Source of the DNA: Palsa-883 sp963826975
Lineage (GTDB): Bacteria; Pseudomonadota; Alphaproteobacteria; Acetobacterales; Acetobacteraceae
Length of the DNA: 64,000 nt
Reading direction: 5' to 3'
Assembly (NCBI GenBank): GCA_963826975.1
Contig: CAWGZJ010000011.1
Location: 372,001 to 436,000 of the forward strand
The translations under genes and the position numbers were made by a program. The notes under the pieces were generated by a model. That model saw only the letters and a list, made by a program, of their open reading frames with translations, was not told the DNA's origin and made no database searches. Within the stretch, counting starts at the first letter, position 1. Each line of letters begins with the position of its first letter. Positions 55,102-62,322 of this stretch are shown in pieces.

Positions 55102-55740
55102 TTACCGCCTGAGGACTCCGAAGCTGACCGTTTGCATCAGCTGGGCCGCTAGGAAGCGTGGAGCTCGATGGCCGGTAGAGCGCAAAAACATTGAAGTATC
55201 GGCCCAGTCTTTCTGGTCGCCTGCGCGCCTGCATACTTTGCATCAAATATCCCCGTAGCTGCCAAATGTCGGTCCGTCGCCCAGGGAGGCGGTGCACTGT
55301 ACAAGTCGGCATCGGCTCCGACCGTCAGCTTCCTTCCGAACTCGACGAGACATCATCAAGTTCCGAACCAACGAGATATCCGCCGCCACCACTGATTCCG
55401 TGAGAATAGGCAAGGTTGGCCGAATTCAATAGGAATTTATAATTCACAGACGCATTTGCTGTGACGCCAAGGGAAAAAACACTGTCGCGCTCTCAGTGCT
55501 ACTCAGCCACTGCGGCCCTGCCGAGACGTTGGTCGTAATCTTACGGTTCCACTCTCGTTCAAAGCCCAATGTAACCGCATTAGTCGTGAGAGAGAAGCTA
55601 TAGTCCGGGTAATTGAACTGGGAATACAGGTAATTCCCTATAAGCGAATTTCGAGCATCGAGGCGCCACGTAGGTCCCGCGTTCGCCGCTGTCATGTTCA
55701 TATCGAGTCCATTGCCATCTGGGTAGCGGACAATATTGTA
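55102..55740 (-). CDS. Outer-membrane beta-barrel protein of the EPS locus, 3' part
   Basis: Starts abruptly at the right junction as ASYNIVRYPDGNGLDMNMTAANAGPTWRLDARNSLIGNYLYSQFNYPDYSFSLTTNAVTLGFEREWNRKITTNVSAGPQWL. This is the alternating pattern of transmembrane beta-strands. After a frame change near 55490 it continues VNYKFLLNSANLAYSHGISGGGGYLVGS, and with further shifts reaches a terminal strand QLMQTVSFGVLRR and stop at 55102. It ends 16 bases before the GumC-type ATG. It is the continuation of the 5' part at 30735-31245; the two ends together form one gene, so the block is circularly permuted. Confidence 0.75.
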
Positions 55741-55746
55741 ACTGGC

Positions 55747-55923
55747 GTCGATCGGCTGGTCGAGATCACCGGTGCCAGGGCGGTCTACGACAGCGATCCG
55801 TTGCAGATGCTGGCGCGCGACTTGCAGGCGATCATGACGCACTACACCGTGAACCGGCAGGCGGCGATGGTGCCCTATGGGCGGTTGCTGCTTGGGCTCG
55901 CGCCCGAGGCGGGGGAGGCGTGA
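55747..55923 (+). pseudogene. Acyl-CoA-dehydrogenase-type flavoprotein, 3' part
   Basis: Fifty-eight codons, VDRLVEITGARAVYDSDPLQ at the start and NRQAAMVPYGRLLLG near the end, then a stop at 55921-55923. The sequence matches the C-terminal helix bundle of the HsaA/acyl-CoA dehydrogenase-type 2 family and continues the 5' part at 29685-30725 after QIQRD. Base composition returns to high G+C exactly here. No start codon or ribosome-binding site of its own. Confidence 0.82.
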
Positions 55924-55926
55924 CCA

Positions 55927-55990
55927 GTCTTGGCTGCGCTCTGTCTTGGTTGCGCTCTGTCTTGCTCGCGCTCTGTTTCGGCTGCGATCT
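55927..55990. repeat. Four 16-bp tandem repeats just after the flavoprotein stop
   Basis: GTCTTGGCTGCGCTCT at 55927 is followed by three imperfect copies at 55943, 55959 and 55975 (variants GGTT, GCTC and TTCGG). The array begins three bases after the stop codon and lies in the 126-bp gap before the small coiled-coil gene. No function is apparent. Confidence 0.75.
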
Positions 55991-56049
55991 GGGCACATTC
56001 CCATCGGCATGATATGTTCGTTAACCCGTTCATGGCCTAAGCTGCACCC

Positions 56050-56298
56050 ATGAGCGGCAACCGCGACATCCTGGTCCTGGAATTCCTCCGTCGGCTCGGC
56101 ACCAAGCTGGACGGCCTCACCGACGACGTCCGCGACCTGACGCGACGCGTCACGACGGTAGAGCGGCAGCTCGGTGGGTTCGCCGCCACCGAGGCCCTCC
56201 ATCAAGCGAGCACCGCGGTGCGGCTCGATCGGATGGACGCAAGGCTCGATCGGATCGAGCGCCGGCTGGATTTGATCGAACACCCCGTCGCGGAGTGA
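56050..56298 (+). CDS. Small coiled-coil protein
   Basis: An 82-residue protein, SGNRDILVLEFLRRLGTKLDGLTDDVRDLTRRVTTVERQLGG onward. Heptad-like Leu/Val spacing and alternating Asp/Arg suggest a continuous coiled coil (about residues 10-78), with RLDRMDARLDRIERRLDLIE as the most regular part. Such small proteins are common in alphaproteobacteria and have no assigned function. It ends 27 bases before thiL and may be co-transcribed with it. Confidence 0.65.
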   Translation: MSGNRDILVLEFLRRLGTKLDGLTDDVRDLTRRVTTVERQLGGFAATEALHQASTAVRLDRMDARLDRIERRLDLIEHPVAE

Positions 56299-56325
56299 CC
56301 ACGCCAGATGCCGGGTTGACGCAGC

Positions 56326-57286
56326 GTGTCGGACCCAACGCTCCCCGCCGAGTTCGCGCTGATCGCGCGGCATTTCCGCCCGCTCGCCGGGCCCGGGGCG
56401 CTTGACCTCGGCGACGATGCGGCGCTGCTCGCCCCACCAGAAGGCCGCGAGCTGGTGCTGACCGCGGATGCCATGGTCGCCGGCGTGCATTTCCTGCCCG
56501 ACGACCCGCCGGACCTGATCGGGCGCAAGCTGCTGCGGGTGAACCTGTCGGACCTCGCCGCCAAGGGCGCGACGCCGCTCGGCTACCTGATGACCGTCTC
56601 CGCGCCACGCGACACGCCGGACGCCTGGTTCGCCGGCTTCGCGGCGGGCCTCGCGGCGGATCAGGCCGAGTTCGCGGTCACCCTGCTGGGCGGCGACACG
56701 ACCTCCACACCCGGCCCGATCAGCCTGTCGCTGACCATCATCGGCCACGTCGCGCCCGGCCGGATGGTTCGCCGGGCCGGCGCGCGGGCAGGGGACGGCA
56801 TCTGGGTCACCGGCACGATCGGCGACGGAGCGCTCGGCCTGGCCGTTGCGCAGCGGAAACTCGCCGACGCGACCGGCTACCTGCTCGACCGCTACCGCCT
56901 GCCGCGGCCGCGCCTCGGGACTGCCCATCGCCGGCATCGCGTCGGCCGGGATGGATGTCTCCGACGGGCTGGTGCAGGACCTTGGCCATCTCTGCCGCGC
57001 CGCGGGCCTGGCCGCCGAGATCGAGGCCGCCCTCGTGCCGCTGTCCGACCCCGCCCGCGCCGCCGGCCCCGACTGGCTTGCCACCTGCCTGACCGGCGGC
57101 GACGACTACGAGCTGCTGCTGGCGGTGCCCGCCGGCACACGAGGCCGCGCTTCAACAGGCAGCCCAAGCCGTCGGCATGCCTGTCACGCGTATCGGAGGC
57201 TTCCGTCCCGGCCCGCCCGGCGTCATGGTCCGCGACCCGACCGGGCAACGCTTGCTCTCGACCGCCCGGGCTGGAGCCACTTCTGA
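56326..57286 (+). CDS. thiL: Thiamine-monophosphate kinase, frameshifted
   Basis: Phosphorylates thiamine monophosphate to the diphosphate cofactor. From the GTG at 56326: EFALIARHFRPLAGPGALDLGDDAALL, LVLTADAMVAGVHFLPDDPPDLIGRKLLRVNLSDLAAKGATPLGYLM and LLGGDTTSTPGPISLSLTIIGHV, the ATP- and Mg-binding motifs. Near 56930 the frame changes to GLPIAGIASAGMDVSDGLVQDLGHLCRAAGL and LTGGDDYELLLAVPAG. Near 57140 it changes again to EAALQQAAQAVGMPVTRIGGF, and finally to GWSHF-stop at 57286. The gene normally follows nusB; it is needed for growth, so the shifts are likely errors. Confidence 0.86.
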
Positions 57287-57308
57287 CCACGGAACGCCGG
57301 GACAACGA

Positions 57309-58500
57309 ATGAATCGTAACGTCTGGCTGCTGTTCTCCTGTCAGGCGTTGATGAATGCCGTGATGGGCGGTCAGGTCGTCATGGCATCCTTGGTCGGCCA
57401 TGCGCTGGCGGTGGACAAGGCACTGAACACGCTGCCGATGGGCATCCAGATGGTCGGCGTGATGGCCGCCTCGATCCCCGCCGGCATCGTCTTCGCACGG
57501 CTCGGCCGCAAGCCGGGCTTCTGGCTCGGCTGCGCGCTGTCGATCCTGGGCAGCCTGGCCTTCGCCCTGGCGGTCTGGCGCGGCGATTTCACGCTTTACT
57601 GCTGGGCGGCCCTGCCGGCGGGCCTCGGCTTCGGCATCTCCCAGCACCTGCGCTTCGCCGCGCCCGAGGTGGCAGCGCCCGAGGCCAAGGCTCGCGCCAT
57701 CTCGCTGGTGCTCGCCGGCGGCGTGGTCGCCGCGGTGATCGGGCCGGAGATCGTCAAGCGCACCAACGGGCTGATCACCGGCAGCGGGGTCAACGACTTT
57801 CGCTTCCTGGCGACCTATCTCGTTCTGCCGATCCTGCCGATACTCACCGCGATCCTGCTGATCTTCGTCCGTGTGCCGCCGCCGCCCGAGCGCCACCGCG
57901 TCGTGGTGCCGTTCCGCGCCATCATCGCCCGCCCGAGCTTCATCACCGCGGTGGTCGCAGCGGTGGTCGGCTATGGCTCGATGAACCTGGTCATGTCCTC
58001 CACGCCGTTGCAGATGCTGCTGTGCGGCTTCGGCGTAGGCGCCAGTGCGGACGTGATCCGCGCCCACTCGATCGCCATGTTCCTGCCGGGCTTCGTCAGT
58101 GGCCGGCTGATCCAGCGCTTCGGCGTGCATCAGGTGATCTGCGCCGGCGCGCTGGTCACCGCGTTGTGCGCCGCGGTCAACATCGCCTACGCGCCGATGA
58201 TGACCACGTTCATGGCCGCGCTGATCCTGCTGGGGATCGGCTGGAATTTCATGTTCGTCGGCGCCACGACCCTGCTGTCCACGGCGTACGAACCGCATGA
58301 GCGGGTGCGCGTGCAGGCGACCAACGACTTCATTGTATTCGGCACCGTCGCGCTGACCGCGTTCGCCTCCGGCGCCATCCACGCAACGTTCGGCTGGGAC
58401 GCACTGAATCTTGAGCGTATTGCCGCCAGTGGTGATAGCGCTGGTGCTGGTAACCTGGCACTGGCTGGCGCGCGAGCGGCCTGCGACCGCAACGGTGTAG
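57309..58500 (+). CDS. MFS transporter, one frameshift near its end
   Basis: About 396 residues with twelve hydrophobic segments. The N-terminus is NRNVWLLFSCQALMNAVMGGQVVMASLVG; the loop 2-3 motif VFARLGRKPGFWLG is near residue 65, and the second half starts after VRVPPPPERHRVVVPF. At about 58412 an extra T shifts the frame; removing it gives the last helix LSVLPPVVIALVLVTWHWLARERPATATV ending at 58500. Without that correction the frame would run on through the repeat array to 59915, which is not credible. The substrate is unknown. Starts 23 bases after thiL. Confidence 0.84.
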
Positions 58501-58501
58501 G

Positions 58502-59790
58502 CGTAGGTCGGAAGAGCCATGCCCTCGGGCGATTGACCCGGGGGTCGGCGCGCGTTTCGCGAAAACCGCGCCCACCGCCACCTCCCCCCTCACCGCCATG
58601 GCCGACCCCGAGCCGGCCACCCGCCCCCGCCGATGCCACCGCGACCATCCCGACAGCCGGGATGCAGCCCTTGGCAGACCCTCGCAGGGCATGCCCTCAG
58701 GCACTTGACCCGGGGGTCGTTGCGCATTTCGCGAAAACCGCGTCCGCCGCGCCCGCCGATGCCACCGCGACCCATCCCGACCGCCGGAATGCAGCCCTGG
58801 CAGACCCTGGCAGGGTTGTTGCGCATTTCGCGAAAACCCGTCGGCCGGCCCCGGCCGATGCCACCGCGACCCATCCGGACCGTCGGGACGCAGCCCCTGG
58901 CGGACCCTGGCAGGGTTGTTGCGCATTTCGCGAAAACCCGCCCGCCGCCCCCGTCGATGCCACCGCGACCCGTCCGGACCGCCGGGACGCAGCCCCTGGC
59001 TGGCGGACCCTGGCAGGGTTGTTGCGCATTTCGCGAAAATACGCCCACCGCCTCCGCCGATGCCACCGCGACCCATCCGGACCGCCTGGACGCAGCCCCT
59101 GGCGGACCCTGGCAGGGTTGTTGCGCATTTCGCGAAAACCCGCCCGCCGCCCCCGTCGATGCCACCGCGACCCGTCCGGACCGCCGGGACGCAGCCCCTG
59201 GCTGGCGGACCCTGGCAGGGTTGTTGCGCATTTCGCGAAAATACGCCCACCGCCTCCGCCGATGCCACCGCGACCCATCCGGACCGCCTGGACGCAGCCC
59301 CTGGCGGACCCTGGCAGGGTTGTTGCGCATTTCGCGAAAACCCGCCCGCCGCCCCCGTCGATGCCACCGCGACCCGTCCGGACCGCCGGGACACAGCCCC
59401 TGGCGGACCCTCGCAGGGTCGTTGCGCATTTCGCGAAAACCCACCCGCCGCCCCGCCGATGCCACCGCGACCCATCGCGACCGTCGGGATGCAGCCCCTG
59501 GCGGACCCTGGCCCGCCGGGACGCAGCCCCTGGCGGACCCTGGCAGGGTCGTTGCGCGTTTCGCGAAAACCCGTCGGCCGCCCCGGCCGATGCCATCGCG
59601 ACCCATCCGGACCGTCGGGACGCAGCCACTGGCGGACCCTCGCAGGGTCGTTGCGCATTTCGCGAAAACCCACCCGCCGCCCCCGCCGATGCCGCCGCGA
59701 CCCATCCCGACCGCCGGGATGCGTCCTCTGGCAAACCCTCGCAGGGTCGTTGCGCATTTTCGCGAAACACGCCCGCCGCCACAAACCCGC
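58502..59790. repeat. Tandem array of ~99-bp units with conserved palindromes
   Basis: A core motif (GTTGCGCATTTCGCGAAAAC or close variants) recurs with GCGCATTT starting at 58722, 58821, 58921, 59024, 59123, 59226, 59325, 59424, 59554, 59653 and 59752, plus a diverged copy near 58552. Period is 99 bp, or 103 where TGGC is duplicated, and once 130. Each unit also has ACCCTGGCAGGGT, GATGCCACCGCGACCC and ACGCAGCCCCTGGC. The block 58921-59122 is repeated almost exactly at 59123-59324. Because 99 is a multiple of three, all frames stay open over long distances, but no protein is supported. The first bases (58502-58545) are a diverged copy of the CGTAGGGCGGAAAAGCC repeat. Confidence 0.9.
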
Positions 59791-60147
59791 CGCCACCCAT
59801 CATGGCCAGCCCCAAGCCGGCCACCCGCCGCCGTTGGACCGCACCACAGCCGACGCGGAACTCCGCCGGTGCCGGCACTCCGCGCGAAGCGCCATGCTGC
59901 CCTTCCGCGCCCTGACAGCGAGCAACAAGAATCGGAACCGCAAACAACGCAAACGGAATGCGCCGCAACGCCGCCGGGTCGGCACCAGCCCACGTTCCGC
60001 TCGGATCATCGGCGTTTATCGGCGTTCATCCGCGGCAAGAATCCTTGCCTGCCTTGGCAAGCCACCGCACCGCCGCCAACAGCGCTTCGCGCGGCCCGTG
60101 CGCAGTTGCCAAGGAGCCCACCCCGCGCGGCCAGAGATCGAACCCCC
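59791..60147. other. Gene-free stretch after the repeat array
   Basis: Proline- and alanine-coding frames persist here only because of base composition. I see no family similarity, ribosome-binding site or repeat. It separates the array from the 3' end of the minus-strand hypothetical gene. Confidence 0.5.
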
Positions 60148-60996
60148 TCACTCCTCCCCGGCCGCGGCAGAAGCGCGGGACGCCGGTGTCAGCATCTCCA
60201 GCGGCGCCACCGGCCCGGTGTACGTATACCCAAAGAACTCCCGCCGCTCCGGCTTGGTCATGTTCTCCCACCCCGGGTATTTCCGCGCCGCCCGCTCATC
60301 GGGCACCCAGGTCAGCGCATAATCACCCTCTTTGTACTTGTAGATCCGCCGCGGCCCGGGCTTCACCGGCAATGCAGGCTCGCCCGCCGCCTCGCGACGC
60401 AGCCGCTCGATCTCCTCGTTCATCTCCGCGTCGTCGATCTCATCGATCCAGCGGATGATTGCCGCCGGTTCCTCCGCCGCCGCCTTGCCCCCGAGCGCCG
60501 CCTCGGCCGGCCGCGCCGGAGCCTGCTGCATAACCCCCGCCAGCGCCGCCGCCGCGCCGCCCCAGTCGCGCGCCGGCGCCGCCGGCTGCAGCCGAAGCTG
60601 CTTCAACGACCGCAGCGCCCCGGCCATCACGCGCAGCAGCGCGGCGGCGCTGGCCCGCTGGCGCAGCGCCTGCACGGCCGAGGCGTCGGGGTCGAACGCC
60701 AGCCGGCAGGCGTCGACCGCGCCGGCCTGGGTGGCGATCACCGTCACCGCCAGCATCGTCTGCAGCGCATCGCGCGGATCGAGCGCCTCGAGCCTGTCGA
60801 GGCCGCCCTGCACCACCTCCTGCCAGGTGGTCTCGGGTTCGTCCGCTCCCGGGCGCGGCAGCGTCAGCACCATGCCGCGCAGGGTTTGCTGTGGGATGAC
60901 GTAGGGCGGTCTGGCCGATGCGGCGGTGGGGTCGGGGGATGGATTGGACACAGGCGCGGTTTCCCTTGGGGCAAATTGGACCGACCAGTGTAGCAC
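60148..60996 (-). CDS. Hypothetical protein, 282 residues
   Basis: No family is recognised. The N-terminal half is Ala/Arg-rich and probably helical (LQTMLAVTVIATQAGAVDACRLAF, ALRQRASAAALLRVMAGALRSLKQLRL). An acidic segment RWIDEIDDAEMNEEIERLRREAAG follows near residue 190. The C-terminal 75 residues look more ordered, with RRIYKYKEGDYALTWVPDERAARKYPGWENMTKPERREFFGYTYTG. The tail is Ala/Glu-rich. The lack of stops, the ordered C-terminus and the strand-specific composition support a real gene, but the start is uncertain; a GTG about 17 codons in (SNPSPDPT) is the alternative. Confidence 0.6.
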   Translation of the reverse strand: MLHWSVQFAPRETAPVSNPSPDPTAASARPPYVIPQQTLRGMVLTLPRPGADEPETTWQEVVQGGLDRLEALDPRDALQTMLAVTVIATQAGAVDACRLAFDPDASAVQALRQRASAAALLRVMAGALRSLKQLRLQPAAPARDWGGAAAALAGVMQQAPARPAEAALGGKAAAEEPAAIIRWIDEIDDAEMNEEIERLRREAAGEPALPVKPGPRRIYKYKEGDYALTWVPDERAARKYPGWENMTKPERREFFGYTYTGPVAPLEMLTPASRASAAAGEE

Positions 60997-61072
60997 AATG
61001 CAGCAGCAAATGATAGTTATTAAATTTTACCTATCCGACCAGGTCCGAACGCCACCGCAAACGTTGTGCTAT

Positions 61073-61098
61073 CTTGGCGCCTTGGCGTCTTGGCGGTT
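61073..61098. repeat. Short TTGGCG tandem repeat
   Basis: CTTGGCGCCTTGGCGTCTTGGCGG contains three ~8-base units (TTGGCGCC, TTGGCGTC, TTGGCGGT) in the gap upstream of the minus-strand hypothetical gene. It is a common type of GC-rich intergenic repeat. No function is inferred. Confidence 0.5.
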
Positions 61099-61210
61099 CA
61101 ACTAACGCGGCGACCGCAACGGCGCGAAGCACGCGGACAACACCGTCCACTGCGCGCCCCAATCCGCACGACTTGCGTGATCACCGCAAAATCGACGACG
61201 CAAGGCACTA

Positions 61211-62164
61211 GGGCCTGTCATCAATTAAGCCAAACGACGCTGGCGACGAGCTGGACGGCGGCAAGGAAGTTGCGCGCGGTCTTCTCGTAGCGGGTGGCGA
61301 TCGCACGAAACTGCTTGATCTTGGCGAAGAAGTTTTCGATCAGATGGCGCGCGCCATAAAGCTGTCGATCGTAGTCGCGCGGCGAGGGCCGGTTGGTTCG
61401 CGGCGGGATCACCGCGGTCTTACCAGCAGCCGCCAGCGGCTCAAGGACGCGCTCATCGGCGTCGAACGCCTTGTCGGCGATCAGCGTATCGGCCGCCATC
61501 GTGGGCAGCAGGTGGTCCGCCCCCACCAGGTCGTGTGCCTCGCCCCCGGTCAGAAAGAAGCCGATCGGGTTGCCCAGCGCGTCGACCAGGGCGTGGATCT
61601 TGGTGCTCAGTCCGCCGCGCGAGCGGCCGATCGCCTGGTTCTCGCCGGCTTTTTTTGGGCGCCGGCGCTATGCTGGTGGGCGCGCACGATGGTGCTGTCG
61701 ATCATCGCGTATTCGTTGTCGGCATCTGAGGCGAGATGCTGAAACACCCGCTCCCAGACACCGCTTTTCGCCCAACGGCTGAACCGCAGGTGGACCTTTG
61801 TCCCGTTGCCGAACCGCTCTGGCAGGTCGCGCCACGGCATCCCGGTACGATAACGATACAGCACCGCCTCTACGAACAACCGATTGTCCGCCGCGGTCAC
61901 CCCGACCGAGCCTTCGCGTCCCGGCAATAGGTCCTTGATCCGTTCCCACTGATCGTCACGCAGTTCGAAACGCCGCATCGGTCAGCTCCCACAAGCTGAC
62001 CGCCTATGAATCGAAGAAACCGCCGCGCCGGAACCGGCCATGTATCACCCGGTGCCGATTGACCGCTGAGTGTGGCAATCGGGACTCACCAGCGCATCAC
62101 CCCCGCAGACGCAAGGTGCGGACTGCGATCAGCCGTCCGGAGCCGGCTAATTGAGGACAGGCCC
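61211..62164 (-). mobile_element. IS5-family (IS427-like) insertion sequence
   Basis: Ends carry inverted repeats: GGGCCTGTCATCAATTA on the left and, read inward from the right, GGGCCTGTCCTCAATTA (16 of 17 matching). The total is about 954 bp and encloses a two-frame transposase on the minus strand. Both ends are also flanked by A/T (A at 61210, T at 62165). No longer target duplication is seen. A 187-bp stretch between the transposase start and the right end has no gene. Confidence 0.85.
61221..61978 (-). CDS. IS5-family transposase with programmed -1 frameshift
   Basis: The first frame (61978 to about 61607) gives RRFELRDDQWERIKDLLPGREG, the IS5 N-terminal domain, and the first catalytic Asp in YAMIDSTIVRAHQHS. 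At about 61650 the minus strand contains A AAA AAG, the classical slippery heptamer. A -1 shift there continues AGENQAIGRSRGGLSTKIHALVDALGNPIGFFLTGGEAHD, then TLIADKAFDADERV (second Asp) and RHLIENFFAKIKQFRAIATRYEKTARNF (catalytic Glu), ending at 61221. Two-frame organisation with A-rich slippage is normal for the IS427 group, so the element is probably active. Confidence 0.9.
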
Positions 62165-62322
62165 TGGTCCAGCGTTTCCAAGGAACAACTCCGATCACGA
62201 TGTATCCGAGACCGGCCCGCCGACCGATTGACGGAACCCGACGACAGGAGCGGTTTCATGGAATCGCCGCAGTAGTTACTCTGCGCAGAGCGCAACCCGG
62301 TCGCACGCACCTGCAACAGTGA

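Larger units (their letters stand above)
30726..55746. other. 25-kb low-G+C foreign block: complete exosortase/exopolysaccharide locus
   Basis: Between the two halves of the flavoprotein gene, base composition drops visibly and all genes belong to exopolysaccharide synthesis. Gene types (exosortase, EpsI, TPR lipoprotein, split Wzc, PEP-CTERM-type ATPase) suggest Acidobacteriota or a similar phylum. The outer-membrane barrel gene is split across the two ends of the block, so the block is the linear form of a circle opened inside that gene. No integrase, transposase or duplicated target site was found at either junction. Either a circular DNA inserted here, or the assembly joined contigs of two organisms. 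Confidence 0.8.

Noticed and set aside
30726..55746. Integrative element or prophage interpretation of the 25-kb block
   Set aside because: No integrase, recombinase, relaxase, phage structural gene, tRNA target or flanking direct repeat was found. The block remains unexplained rather than assigned to a known element type.
55444..57084. A single 546-codon minus-strand frame across the right junction
   Set aside because: Only its last ~100 codons (the barrel) are real. The remainder is antisense to thiL and the flavoprotein end.
58502..59790. CRISPR-like appearance of the regular repeat array
   Set aside because: Units are 99-103 bp and almost entirely repeated, without unique spacers of constant length, and no cas genes are nearby.
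57177..60993. Very long open frames on both strands through the 99-bp array (several of 400-900 codons)
   Set aside because: They arise because the repeat length is a multiple of three and the DNA is G+C-rich. They have no family similarity, and one simply continues a frameshifted MFS gene.
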